Shown here in pieces: positions 18,540 through 26,876 of a DNA stretch of 64,000 nucleotides. Location of the stretch: assembly GCA_964612975.1 (NCBI GenBank), contig CAZTGC010000002.1:152946-216945 (forward strand), given 5' to 3'. The DNA comes from NZ13-RE01 sp964612975. GTDB lineage: Bacteria > Dictyoglomota > Dictyoglomia > Dictyoglomales > Dictyoglomaceae. The position numbers were made by a program, and so were the translations under genes. The notes beneath the pieces are model-generated. The model was not told where the DNA came from, searched no databases, and worked only from the letters and a program-made list of their open reading frames with translations. How positions within the stretch are numbered: position 1 is the first letter of the stretch; each line of letters begins with the position of its first letter.

Positions 18540-18559
18540 TTCCTTGCCCTTTTTATTTT
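18529..18559 (+). terminator. Intrinsic terminator at the end of the glucokinase gene
   Basis: A 7-bp stem (GGGCAAG 18529-18535 with CTTGCCC 18543-18549) has a 7-base loop containing the stop codon, followed by TTTTTATTTT. It ends the long plus-strand run. The minus strand lacks a U tract here, so it acts mainly on the plus-strand transcript. Confidence 0.8.
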
Positions 18560-19278
18560 CCAGGAGAAAAGAAGGGAATTGGATTTATATTTTGAGGTTC
18601 CTTTTGTTTTATGATCTTTCCTTGGGGGAGTGTTCTCAATTTACTGGCAGATAAATTTTGATTTGTTTTTAGTTCCAACCAAAGCATATCCATGTATAAT
18701 CTATTTTGTAAATCGAAGATCTTTAATCTTAATGGCTTTAGATCAATTTTGGTGAGATAAAACTCAAAATAGGACATTTGGGTTTTTAATTCTGGGGTAT
18801 TAGGTTTTCCTACAATTTTATAAATTTTTTCATTTTTTTCGGTGATTTCTGTTACTTCTAAAGTAAAATCTTCTTCCTTTCCAGAGATAAAAGGCAAGTT
18901 AAGTCCTGAAGTATATGTTAAAGTCTGGGTAAATTCACTTTCAATTATTTGTTTTGTCGCAGGAATATAAAATCTCATTAATTTCTTTTCCGAATCTATT
19001 AATATAATTTGACCAGAAAGAAGAGCAGGGTCCAAAAAGTTAATTCTTAATATTAAAGGATTAAGAATATAAAACATCTCCATAGTCATCTTTTGGGGTA
19101 TAGATTCTCCCTTTGAGGAATAAGAATAAAGGGTTATAGAGAGTTTCATTTGAATATCTTTTACATTGCTCCATTTATTTCCTGCTTCCTTTAATATAGA
19201 TTCAGCAGAAATCTGAGAAAAAATAGGAAGATTTAAAACTAAAGATAAAATTAAAATTACTCCGATAATCTTTCTCAT
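18553..19278 (-). CDS. LolA-like exported protein
   Basis: A 241-residue exported protein with a signal peptide (MRKIIGVILILSLVLNLPIF, cleavage probably near QIS-AES). The fold cues resemble the LolA/LolB-like lipoprotein-sorting group: a helix ESILKEAGNKWSNVKDIQMK followed by long beta strands including PLILRINFLDP and SEKKLMRFYIPATKQI. A role as periplasmic lipoprotein carrier is plausible but not proven at this divergence. A good AGGAGG site precedes the ATG. It follows the barrel-like gene by 11 bp, implying one envelope operon. Confidence 0.65.
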   Translation of the reverse strand: MRKIIGVILILSLVLNLPIFSQISAESILKEAGNKWSNVKDIQMKLSITLYSYSSKGESIPQKMTMEMFYILNPLILRINFLDPALLSGQIILIDSEKKLMRFYIPATKQIIESEFTQTLTYTSGLNLPFISGKEEDFTLEVTEITEKNEKIYKIVGKPNTPELKTQMSYFEFYLTKIDLKPLRLKIFDLQNRLYMDMLWLELKTNQNLSASKLRTLPQGKIIKQKEPQNINPIPFFSPGK

Positions 19279-19289
19279 TTTTATTCCTC

Positions 19290-20303
19290 CTAAAATTGAT
19301 AGGATATTTTTAATCCAAAGGTTTGATTTTCATTTATAATTTCGGTAGATAATTTTCCTAAATTATATATCCAATAAATACTTCCCACTAAGAGACCTTC
19401 CATTGTAGGGAAATTCAATTGAATCTTCTGGTTAAAATTATATTCTCCGTCTTGTTTAAATATATATTCAAAGGAGGTTGAAGACTCTATATTCAAATAA
19501 TCCCATAAGTTCCATTCCATTGAGGTCCCTAATTTAATCCTTGCATTTCCATTATTAAAATTATGAAAATATCCTAAGGAAATTCTACTAAAAATATTTA
19601 CAATGAGAGGGGTTCTAAGAGAAATCTCTCCTCCAAATTCACCAGGTTTTATATCAGAAAGATCATAATTCTCAGAGTTATTGGATCCTAAATAACCTTT
19701 TAAGGAAAAGTTTCCAATACTTATTTCTCCTTGAATTAATCCACTTAAATAAAGTGTTGAGTTTCTAATAAGAAATGAAATTTCCTCGGCAGTATAACAG
19801 ATCCCTAAGGGTAAAGTATATTTTTGCAAAAGATTAACACCAAAGATATAACTTTCTTTGTAGGATAAAAGGGAAAAATTAGCTAAATTATGAGGAGTAA
19901 ATACCCTCTGCCATCCAATAGCCTTTAAAGAACTTCCATTATCAAGATTTTCTCCAGAAAGCATATATATCTCATCTTTTAATATATAAATTCCCAAGAA
20001 AAATCCTTTAAAATTAAGATAATTTGTGTAAAAATTTAAACTTGGATAAAAATAACCATAGACACCTCTCATATATGGTGTTTGTAAGCCTAATCTATAT
20101 TTGAAATATTCTTCATACCCTAAATTAATAGTAATTCCTAAGGAGTCACTCCACCATTTCTCTAAGAGAAAATTATATTTTTGATATGATTTTTCCTTAC
20201 TTGAGAAAACTTCAGTATTTAACTCTAAAATTCCCCATTCACTCCCAAAAGTTTGAGATATTAAAAAGAGGATTATCAAAAAGAAAAATACTAACTTCTT
20301 CAT
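19290..20303 (-). CDS. Candidate outer-membrane beta-barrel protein
   Basis: No family recognised. The start is set at ATG 20303, which has GGAGG six bases upstream and opens a clean signal peptide (MKKLVFFFLIILFLISQTFG); the frame extends upstream to 20354, but that extra part destroys the signal. The mature part alternates hydrophobic and polar residues with many aromatic residues and Gly/Asn turns. It ends in GLKISYQF with a terminal Phe, the usual outer-membrane insertion signal. Its pairing with a LolA-like gene supports an envelope role. Confidence 0.6.
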   Translation of the reverse strand: MKKLVFFFLIILFLISQTFGSEWGILELNTEVFSSKEKSYQKYNFLLEKWWSDSLGITINLGYEEYFKYRLGLQTPYMRGVYGYFYPSLNFYTNYLNFKGFFLGIYILKDEIYMLSGENLDNGSSLKAIGWQRVFTPHNLANFSLLSYKESYIFGVNLLQKYTLPLGICYTAEEISFLIRNSTLYLSGLIQGEISIGNFSLKGYLGSNNSENYDLSDIKPGEFGGEISLRTPLIVNIFSRISLGYFHNFNNGNARIKLGTSMEWNLWDYLNIESSTSFEYIFKQDGEYNFNQKIQLNFPTMEGLLVGSIYWIYNLGKLSTEIINENQTFGLKISYQF

Positions 20304-20321
20304 AGATTTCCTCCAAAATTT

Positions 20322-20350
20322 TTGACATAATTTCTTTTTATCTTTATACT
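20322..20350 (+). promoter_or_regulatory. Consensus promoter for the sugar transferase gene
   Basis: TTGACA at 20322-20327 and TATACT at 20345-20350 are separated by exactly 17 bp. Transcription would start about 20 bases before ATG 20378. Confidence 0.75.
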
Positions 20351-20371
20351 TCAAAAAAAAAAATAAAGCAA
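20343..20371 (-). promoter_or_regulatory. Opposing promoter for the barrel/LolA-like operon
   Basis: On the minus strand TTGCTT (20366-20371) and TATAAA (20343-20348) are 17 bp apart. Its -10 overlaps the plus-strand -10, so one AT-rich core may open for both directions. A start near 20336 would leave a leader of about 33 nt carrying GGAGG. Confidence 0.5.
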
Positions 20372-20377
20372 GAATAA

Positions 20378-21754
20378 ATGGAGAGAATAAGAAGAGAAAT
20401 ATTATTATTTTCCTTCTTAATTTTATTAGACCTTATTGGTCTAATAATCTCTCCTTCTTTAGCTTACTTCATAAGATTTAAATTTTTAATAAAAACCCCA
20501 GAGCTTTATCTTCCTGAATCTGATTTTCCCGTTTTCTATCCATATTATTTCTATCTTTCTATTTTTTTTGGGATAATCACTCTAATTCTCCTTATTTGGA
20601 ATAGGGCTTATAATTTAAAGAAGAATGTTTCTTTTACCCCTGTTTTCATTTCCATAGCCCTTTCCATATTTATATTATCCTTTCTATCCTTCTTTTACAG
20701 AGGTTTCTCCTTTTCAAGATTAATTTTCATTCTCACAGGATTTTCTGCTCTTTTTCTTACCTTCATAAATAGAATTATCTTTTTATTAATAAGATGGGGA
20801 TTATTTAAATTCAAGAAGAATATGATAAAGGTTCTTTTAATTGGAGACAATGATATAGCAAATATACTTATAGGTTTTTGGAATAAGAATCCATGGATGG
20901 GGTACAAGTTATATAAAAATATTCCTAATATTTCGTATATGAAAAATTTAGAGAGTTTAAGCAATTTCCAAGAAATTATAATAACTCATCCCCTAAAAAA
21001 TGAGGAAATACTTAATTTAATTGACATATCAAGAAAAAAGGGAATTACAATTAAAATAGTTCCTGACTTTTATCTTTTATTTGGCTCCCATGTTACCCTT
21101 GATGATATGAGTGGAATTCCCATTATAAGGATAAGAACATCTTTACTTGAGGGATGGCAAGGTTATATAAAAGAAATTGAAGATATAATCTTTGCGACCC
21201 TTGGACTTGTTTTCTTTTTACCCTTTATTATTATAATATCTCTATTAATAAAATTGGATTCAGAAGGTCCCATAATTTTTAAACATAAAAGGGTAGGAAG
21301 ATATGGAAGGGAAATATATATCTGGAAATTTAGAACTATGTATAAAGATGCAGATAAAATTTTAGAAAGTAATCCTCAGTTGAAATTAGAATTTGAAAAG
21401 AGCTTTAAATTAAAGGATGATCCAAGGGTAACAAGAGTTGGTAGGTTTCTTAGAAAATGGAGTTTAGATGAAATTCCTCAGTTTTTTAATATTTTAAAAG
21501 GAGATATGAGTATTGTGGGACCAAGACCTGTGGTAAAGAAGGAATTGGAAAAGTATGGTCCCTTTGTAGATGAAATTTTAAGGGTGAAGCCAGGTCTTAC
21601 AGGGCTTTGGCAGGTTAGTGGAAGAAGCGATTTGGATTATGACCGTAGAGTTCATTTAGATATATATTACATTCAGAATTGGAGTTTGGGTTTAGATTTA
21701 AAAATTATACTAAAGACTATTCCTTCGGTTTTCCTTGGAAGAGGAGCTTATTAG
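20378..21754 (+). CDS. Undecaprenyl-phosphate sugar phosphotransferase (WbaP/exopolysaccharide initiating type)
   Basis: A membrane enzyme that moves a sugar-1-phosphate from a nucleotide sugar to polyprenyl phosphate, starting capsule, exopolysaccharide or O-antigen units. The N-terminal half has four or five membrane segments, then a nucleotide-binding-like middle (KVLLIGDNDIANIL). A further membrane helix (near residue 280) leads into the catalytic bacterial sugar transferase domain, with KRVGRYGREIYIWKFRTM, DPRVTRVGRFLRKWSLDEIP and GDMSIVGPRPV. The 458-residue length is standard. No other polysaccharide genes are adjacent, so the sugar cannot be named. Confidence 0.9.
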   Translation: MERIRREILLFSFLILLDLIGLIISPSLAYFIRFKFLIKTPELYLPESDFPVFYPYYFYLSIFFGIITLILLIWNRAYNLKKNVSFTPVFISIALSIFILSFLSFFYRGFSFSRLIFILTGFSALFLTFINRIIFLLIRWGLFKFKKNMIKVLLIGDNDIANILIGFWNKNPWMGYKLYKNIPNISYMKNLESLSNFQEIIITHPLKNEEILNLIDISRKKGITIKIVPDFYLLFGSHVTLDDMSGIPIIRIRTSLLEGWQGYIKEIEDIIFATLGLVFFLPFIIIISLLIKLDSEGPIIFKHKRVGRYGREIYIWKFRTMYKDADKILESNPQLKLEFEKSFKLKDDPRVTRVGRFLRKWSLDEIPQFFNILKGDMSIVGPRPVVKKELEKYGPFVDEILRVKPGLTGLWQVSGRSDLDYDRRVHLDIYYIQNWSLGLDLKIILKTIPSVFLGRGAY

Positions 21755-21756
21755 TG

Positions 21757-21765
21757 TGATATAAT
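21757..21765 (+). promoter_or_regulatory. Extended -10 promoter element before the HNH gene
   Basis: TGaTATAAT at 21757-21765 has no good -35. A start near 21772 makes the TTG at 21776 an unlikely start codon and favours ATG 21785, with TTTGGAG just upstream of it. Confidence 0.5.
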
Positions 21766-21784
21766 AAATGCATATTTGGAGATT

Positions 21785-22306
21785 ATGAAGGATTTAAATA
21801 GTAAGGTATTAGTATTAAATAGTAATTATGAACCTTTAGATGTTTGTGGAGTAAAAAGAGCAATATCCTTGATTATTCAAAAAAAAGCTGAAATAATAGA
21901 GGAAAATAGTGGAGTTATTGCTTCTCCATCTTTTTCCCTTTTAATTCCATCAGTAATTAGGCTTTTATACTATGTAAAAAGACCTAAATTGGAGCTTAAA
22001 CTTTCAAGAAGAGGGATTTTTATAAGGGATAATTTTGTTTGTCAATATTGTGGTAAAAAGGCGGGAGAAATGACTATTGATCATGTGATTCCCAAAAGAT
22101 TAGGAGGAAAATCTGTATGGGAAAACTTAGTTTGTGCCTGTAAAGAGTGTAATAAAAAGAAAGGAGATAAAACCTTGGAAGAGGCAAGAATGAAACTAAT
22201 AAGAGAGCCAAAACCCCCTAAATATATCCCATATTTTCATTTAACAAGATATTTGGAAAAGGAAGAAAATATTGAGTGGCAAAAATATTTCTTTTTTAAT
22301 TTCTGA
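21785..22306 (+). CDS. HNH endonuclease family protein
   Basis: A protein of about 173 residues with an N-terminal domain (SKVLVLNSNYEPLDVCGVKRA) and a C-terminal HNH nuclease. The nuclease has CQYCGKK, then the catalytic IDHVIPKRLGGKSVWENLV, then CKECNKKKGD. The two CxxC pairs bind a structural zinc. This group is very common in bacterial chromosomes, usually alone and without a known partner. It is not a clear restriction enzyme or homing endonuclease. The start is placed at ATG 21785; the frame also permits TTG 21776. Confidence 0.85.
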   Translation: MKDLNSKVLVLNSNYEPLDVCGVKRAISLIIQKKAEIIEENSGVIASPSFSLLIPSVIRLLYYVKRPKLELKLSRRGIFIRDNFVCQYCGKKAGEMTIDHVIPKRLGGKSVWENLVCACKECNKKKGDKTLEEARMKLIREPKPPKYIPYFHLTRYLEKEENIEWQKYFFFNF

Positions 22307-22316
22307 GGTATAGTTT

Positions 22317-24914
22317 ATGAGAGAGTGGAGTAATTTAAAAATAGAAGAGATAGTTCGAGATTTGGGAACTGATTCTGAAAAGGGTTTGTTGGAAAAAGAG
22401 GTTAAAGAAAGGCAAAAAATATATGGAAAAAATATTTTACCTGAAAAACCTCCCCAAACATTTTTTAAACTCTTCATAAATCAATTTAGAGAATTTCTTA
22501 CGATAATTCTTCTCTTTGCCACTTTTATTTCTTTTATTCTTGGAGAAATTAAAGATGCAATTGCCATCTTTGTTATTGTCTTAATAAATGCAATTTTAGG
22601 GGCATCTCAAGAATTTAAAGCAGAAAAAACCTTATCTTCTTTAAAGGCATTAACAAATCCTATAGTGAAGGTTATAAGAGAAAAAGAAATTAAGGAAGTT
22701 TCTATAGAGGAATTGGTTCCTGGAGATATTATTCTTTTAGAAGAGGGAGAAAAGATTCCTGCAGATGTTAGATTTATTGAGACTATTCATCTTCAGGTGG
22801 ATGAATCTATCTTAACAGGAGAGTCGGAAGCGGTAAGAAAAGATGCTAACTTTATTGGTGAAGGAAAGTTAGATCTGGGAGAACAAGCTAATATGGGATT
22901 TAAGGGGACATACATAATCTCAGGAAGGGGAAAGGGAATCGTAGTAGGTATTGGAGAAAACACTGCATTGGGAAGAATTGCAAAGATGCTTTCAGAAATG
23001 AAAGAAGAACCCACCCCATTGCAAAGAGAACTTGAGAAGTTAGGGAAACAGATATCTACTCTTATAATATTTTTAGTTTTGATACTTTTAGGAATTGGAA
23101 TAATCCAAAGAAGAGAATTTTTAGAGATGTTTATGACTGCTGTTAGTTTAGCGGTAGCAGCAATTCCCGAGGGGCTTCCTACAGTTATTACTATTCTTCT
23201 TGCCTTGGGTGTTCAGGAGATGGCAAGGAGAAAGGCAGTCGTAAAGAGGCTTTCTGCAGTAGAAGCTCTTGGGGCAACCACTGTAATTTGTACCGATAAG
23301 ACAGGAACATTAACAGAAAACAAAATGGAATTAGTAAAAATAGGTCTCTTAGATAAGATTTATGATAGGAATGACTTTCCAAAGGTTAAATCAGAGATTT
23401 ATGATATATTGGAAAGTACAATTTTATGTAGTAATGTTAGGAAAAAAGATGGGGTCTATTTAGGAGATCCTTTAGAAATTGCCCTTTATAGAGCTGGAGA
23501 AAACTTAGGAATTTTAAATGAAATATTAAATAATAGAGAAAAAATAGAAGAGATTCCCTTTGATTCTCAGAGGAAAAGAGTTAGTGTTCTTTATAGAGAT
23601 AAAAATAAATATTCTTTATTTATTAAAGGAGCTCCTGAGGGGATAATTAAAAGAAGTAAAAATATAAAAATAAATAACTCAGTTTTTGGATTAGATGAAG
23701 AGATAGAAAAAAAGCTAATAGAAAGACAAATAGAATTAGCAAAGGAAGGTCTCAGAGTTTTAGGGGTAGCAAGGAGAATTTTAGAGGATTTTAATAAAGA
23801 AGATTTAGAGAAAGATCTTACGTTTTTAGGATTTGTTGCCTTTTTAGATCCTTTAAGGGATGGAGTAAAAGAGGCTGTTGATCTATGTACAAAGGCTGGA
23901 ATTAGACCAATAATTGTTACAGGGGATTATATTTGGACTGCAAAAAAAATTGCAAAGGATCTTGGTATGGATACGGAAAACGGAATTTCCTATCAAGGAG
24001 AGGATTTAATTAATGAAAAAGCCTTTGATCAAGTTAATTGGGAAAAAGTCTCAATTTTTTCTCGAGTGCTTCCTGAACATAAGATGGAAATAGTAAAGAG
24101 ATTAAAGGAAAAAGGAGAAATTGTGGCAATGACTGGGGATGGAGTAAATGATGCTCCTGCACTTAAAATGGCGGATATTGGAGTGAGTATGGGGATGAGG
24201 GGGACCGAAGTAGCAAGAGAGGCCTCAGATTTGGTTTTACTTGATGATAGTTTTGCAACTATTGTGAAGGCAATTGAAGAGGGGAGGAGAATTTTTGATA
24301 ATATAAGAAAAGTAACCTATTATCTTTTTTCTTGTAATTTGAGTGAGATTATTGTGGTTGGATTAAGCATATTATTGCGATTTCCATTGCCTTTAACTCC
24401 TATAGAACTACTTTGGATAAACCTAATAACTGATGGTTTTCCAGCTTTAGCCTTAGGAATAGAGCCTACAGAAAAAGATGTTATGGAAAGAAACCCTCGC
24501 TCCATAAAGGAGGGAATATTAACTAAGAGGATTTGGAAGAGATTGTTTTTGGATGGAACTATTATGGGAATTTCTTCCTTATCATTATTTTATTGGGGAT
24601 TAACCTTCAATAATATAACCTTAGCACGAACTTTAGCTTTTTCAGGACTTGTTTTTGCTCAATTGTTTCAAGCTTTAACTCTGTCTCTTCGAAGGAGAAA
24701 AGATTTTATAAAGGATGCCTTTTCTAATATCTATTTTATCTTGGCTTTAATTTTTTCTTTTGTTTTACAATTTTTGATCCTATATACATCCTTTGGAAGG
24801 AGTTTCTTTAATTTAGAGTATTTGGATTTAGAAAAGATTTTTATAGTGATACTTATTTCCTTACTTCCCATATACAAATTTATATTTGAAAAAATATATG
24901 AGAAGATTTCTTAG
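22317..24914 (+). CDS. P2A-type calcium-transporting ATPase
   Basis: A cation pump related to SERCA and bacterial Ca2+-ATPases, 865 residues with about ten membrane helices. The phosphorylated Asp is D327 in CTDKTGTLT, with TGES in the actuator domain and GDGVNDAPALKMADIG in the hinge. Ion-site residues match SERCA: E285 in PEGLP (M4), N674 and E677 (M5), and N702, T705 and D706 (M6, NLITDG). The M8 position equal to SERCA Glu908 is Gln782, so one calcium site is probably altered. It is 11 bp behind the HNH gene, and its end overlaps the LysM gene. Confidence 0.93.
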   Translation: MREWSNLKIEEIVRDLGTDSEKGLLEKEVKERQKIYGKNILPEKPPQTFFKLFINQFREFLTIILLFATFISFILGEIKDAIAIFVIVLINAILGASQEFKAEKTLSSLKALTNPIVKVIREKEIKEVSIEELVPGDIILLEEGEKIPADVRFIETIHLQVDESILTGESEAVRKDANFIGEGKLDLGEQANMGFKGTYIISGRGKGIVVGIGENTALGRIAKMLSEMKEEPTPLQRELEKLGKQISTLIIFLVLILLGIGIIQRREFLEMFMTAVSLAVAAIPEGLPTVITILLALGVQEMARRKAVVKRLSAVEALGATTVICTDKTGTLTENKMELVKIGLLDKIYDRNDFPKVKSEIYDILESTILCSNVRKKDGVYLGDPLEIALYRAGENLGILNEILNNREKIEEIPFDSQRKRVSVLYRDKNKYSLFIKGAPEGIIKRSKNIKINNSVFGLDEEIEKKLIERQIELAKEGLRVLGVARRILEDFNKEDLEKDLTFLGFVAFLDPLRDGVKEAVDLCTKAGIRPIIVTGDYIWTAKKIAKDLGMDTENGISYQGEDLINEKAFDQVNWEKVSIFSRVLPEHKMEIVKRLKEKGEIVAMTGDGVNDAPALKMADIGVSMGMRGTEVAREASDLVLLDDSFATIVKAIEEGRRIFDNIRKVTYYLFSCNLSEIIVVGLSILLRFPLPLTPIELLWINLITDGFPALALGIEPTEKDVMERNPRSIKEGILTKRIWKRLFLDGTIMGISSLSLFYWGLTFNNITLARTLAFSGLVFAQLFQALTLSLRRRKDFIKDAFSNIYFILALIFSFVLQFLILYTSFGRSFFNLEYLDLEKIFIVILISLLPIYKFIFEKIYEKIS

Positions 24915-25275
24915 AGAATTTTTAATATATATAATAAGCTTTCTTTTAGTTATCTTCCTTGCAAGCCAGTTATTCTTAGTTGAGAAAATCTCACAGATTG
25001 TGAAGAAGGAAAAAATAAAAGGAGAGGAAATAAAAGCGGTCGAAAAAAAGGTAGAAAGTATCGAGGCTCCATTGTCAGAAAATAATTTAAAGAAGGAAAA
25101 AAATCAAGAAACATATACTCTGATGGTATATGAAGTAAAGGTGGGAGACACTACTATAGGAATTGCTCAGAAATATGCCATTGATTGGAAGGAATTAGCA
25201 AAAATCAATAATCTTAAAGATCCCAACAAATTATATGCGGGACAGAAATTAATTATTCCAATAAAAAAAGACTAG
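24898..25275 (+). CDS. Membrane-anchored LysM domain protein
   Basis: A protein of about 125 residues with one N-terminal membrane anchor (FLIYIISFLLVIFLASQLF), a charged Lys/Glu spacer and a C-terminal LysM domain. The LysM domain runs YEVKVGDTTIGIAQKYAIDW to LYAGQKLIIPI and normally binds peptidoglycan. No catalytic domain follows, so it is probably a wall-binding adaptor. ATG 24898 is preferred; TTG 24886 is an alternative. Both lie inside the P-ATPase frame, so expression is likely coupled to it. Confidence 0.78.
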   Translation: MRRFLREFLIYIISFLLVIFLASQLFLVEKISQIVKKEKIKGEEIKAVEKKVESIEAPLSENNLKKEKNQETYTLMVYEVKVGDTTIGIAQKYAIDWKELAKINNLKDPNKLYAGQKLIIPIKKD

Positions 25276-25280
25276 TATAC

Positions 25281-25309
25281 TTGATAGGCAAAATTCCATT
25301 TGTTATAAT
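25281..25309 (+). promoter_or_regulatory. Promoter for the tRNA genes
   Basis: TTGATA (25281-25286) and TATAAT (25304-25309) have a 17-bp spacer, and a TG at 25301-25302 adds an extended -10. The expected start, near 25316, is about 7 bases before tRNA-Phe. Confidence 0.8.
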
Positions 25310-25322
25310 CTTTTATAGAGTT

Positions 25323-25398
25323 GCGGACGTAGCTCAGTCGGTAGAGCGAGGGACTGAAAATCCCTGCGTCGGTGGTTCGATTCCACCCGTCCGCACCA
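25323..25398 (+). tRNA. tRNA-Phe (anticodon GAA)
   Basis: A complete cloverleaf. The acceptor GCGGACG pairs with CGTCCGC. The D arm contains GCTC...GAGC, and the anticodon stem AGGGA/TCCCT encloses the loop CTGAAAA. The T arm GGTGG-TTCGATT-CCACC follows, and CCA is encoded. The anticodon GAA reads Phe codons. Confidence 0.97.
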
Positions 25399-25475
25399 TA
25401 AAAAAGAGAAGAGAAAATTTGAAAATAAAAAAAATTACTTTTAATATAAAGAAAATTATTCTCTCCTTTTTAAGC

Positions 25476-25550
25476 GCCCGTAGCTCAGTAGGACAGAGCA
25501 GCGGTTTCCTAAACCGCGTGTCGGGGGTTCGAGTCCCTTCGGGCGCACCA
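25476..25550 (+). tRNA. tRNA-Arg (anticodon CCT)
   Basis: A complete cloverleaf. The acceptor GCGCCCG pairs with CGGGCGC. The anticodon stem GCGGT/ACCGC holds the loop TTCCTAA, giving anticodon CCT for the AGG codon. The T loop is TTCGAGT and CCA is encoded. It lies 77 bp after tRNA-Phe and probably shares its transcript. Confidence 0.96.
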
Positions 25551-25562
25551 AAACTCGAATAC

Positions 25563-25591
25563 TTGTATTCTACTCCATGCTTCAATAAAAT
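25563..25591 (+). promoter_or_regulatory. Possible promoter for the MalK-type ATPase gene
   Basis: TTGTAT (25563-25568) and TAAAAT (25586-25591) have a 17-bp spacer, leaving a leader of about 75 nt. I see no inverted-repeat operator in this leader. Confidence 0.4.
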
Positions 25592-25672
25592 CCTATTTGG
25601 AGGTGATATTTTTATTAAAAATTTTTGCTTATTTTTTACAATAATCCCTTCATTAAAAAGGAGGTTTAGGAA

Positions 25673-26785
25673 ATGGCAGATGTGAAGCTTGAGAATGTAA
25701 CCAAAAGGTTTGGAGAGGTATTAGCAGTAAATAATGTTAATTTGGATATTCAAGATAGAGAATTTATTGTTCTTGTTGGGCCTTCAGGATGTGGAAAAAC
25801 AACAACCCTAAGAATGATTGCAGGATTAGAGGAGGTGACAGAAGGGAGGATTTATATAGGTGGAAGATTGGTTAATGATGTTCCCCCAAAGGATAGAGAT
25901 ATTGCGATGGTGTTCCAAAATTATGCTCTCTATCCTCATATGACTGTTTATGACAATATGGCTTTTGGTTTAAAACTTAGGAAATTTCACAAGGAAGAAA
26001 TTGATAGAAGAGTAAAAGTGGCTGCTGAAATGTTGGGGATTGAGAATTTGTTAAGGAGAAAACCAAAGGAATTGTCTGGTGGACAAAGACAAAGAGTAGC
26101 CTTGGGACGTGCCATCGTTCGAGAGCCAAAGGTCTTCCTAATGGATGAGCCTTTATCAAACTTGGATGCAAAATTAAGGGTTCAAATGAGAGCAGAACTT
26201 AAAAAGCTGCAAAGAAGTCTCGGTGTTACCACAATATATGTTACCCATGACCAAACTGAAGCAATGACCATGGGAGATCGTATTGTAGTAATGAGAGATG
26301 GGATAGTTCAACAAGTAGATGAGCCTCTTACTATTTATGAAAAACCCAATAATATTTTTGTAGCAGGATTTATTGGTAGTCCTCCTATGAACTTTATAGA
26401 TGCTCGTCTTGATGAAAATGCAAAAGTCTTAGATTTAGGAGGCGTAAAATTAGGAATTCCTCAAGATATGCAAAGTTTTGTTGCTGAAAATGCAAAGAAT
26501 TATCTTGGGAAGAAGGTCATTCTTGGGATAAGACCAGAACATATTTATGATGTATCTCTTATTAAAATTGAAGAAATTATTCCAGAGGATGTAGCAGAAA
26601 TGAAGATTGAAGTTTTAGAGCCTATGGGAACAGAAGTTTATCTTTATCTTATAGAGGGACCAGTAAGTGCTGTAGCGAGAGTAGGATCAGAAACAAGAGG
26701 AAGGATGGGAGATAGAATTAGAGTTATGTTTGATTTAAGAAAAATGCACCTGTTTGATCCTACAACTCAAGTGGCAATCATTTGA
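25673..26785 (+). CDS. Sugar ABC transporter ATP-binding protein (MalK/MsmX/UgpC family)
   Basis: The energising subunit for carbohydrate ABC importers, 370 residues. The nucleotide-binding domain has Walker A GPSGCGKTTTLR, the Q loop VFQNYALYPHMTV, signature LSGGQRQRVALGRA, Walker B VFLMDEPLSNLDA and the His switch VTHDQ. The C-terminal TOBE/regulatory domain (from about residue 240) contains ILGIRPEHIYDV. No permease or binding-protein gene is adjacent and a terminator follows. It is therefore probably a shared ATPase serving several sugar transporters, as MsmX does in Bacillus. A strong AAAGGAGG precedes the ATG. Confidence 0.94.
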   Translation: MADVKLENVTKRFGEVLAVNNVNLDIQDREFIVLVGPSGCGKTTTLRMIAGLEEVTEGRIYIGGRLVNDVPPKDRDIAMVFQNYALYPHMTVYDNMAFGLKLRKFHKEEIDRRVKVAAEMLGIENLLRRKPKELSGGQRQRVALGRAIVREPKVFLMDEPLSNLDAKLRVQMRAELKKLQRSLGVTTIYVTHDQTEAMTMGDRIVVMRDGIVQQVDEPLTIYEKPNNIFVAGFIGSPPMNFIDARLDENAKVLDLGGVKLGIPQDMQSFVAENAKNYLGKKVILGIRPEHIYDVSLIKIEEIIPEDVAEMKIEVLEPMGTEVYLYLIEGPVSAVARVGSETRGRMGDRIRVMFDLRKMHLFDPTTQVAII

Positions 26786-26815
26786 AGATATTAATCTTCT
26801 CTCTCAAGGATATTA

Positions 26816-26856
26816 CAAAGAAGGGGGAGTATACGGTCTCCCTTCTTTGATTTTTT
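26816..26856 (+). terminator. Intrinsic terminator after the MalK-type gene
   Basis: CAAAGAAGGG (26816-26825) pairs with CCCTTCTTTG (26840-26849), and part of the inner bases (GGGAG/CTCCC) can extend the stem. TTTTTT follows. Confidence 0.85.
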
Positions 26857-26876
26857 ATTATAAGGGAGGGGTTAAG

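Noticed and set aside
20351..20363. Homopolymer A tract as a phase-variation switch
   Set aside because: It sits in the spacer of the minus-strand promoter, so it could tune that promoter, but one sequence gives no evidence of length variation.
25281..25685. Open frames across the tRNA region on both strands (plus 25281-25685, minus 25334-25585)
   Set aside because: They are translations of tRNA-Phe and tRNA-Arg. Phrases such as GAPEGTRTPD and GGIEPPTQGF are well-known false proteins from tRNA genes.
26754..26876. Upstream extension of the GH57 branching enzyme to 26754
   Set aside because: It would overlap the ABC ATPase gene and run through a terminator hairpin; ATG 26877 has a strong ribosome site and starts the family's usual N terminus.
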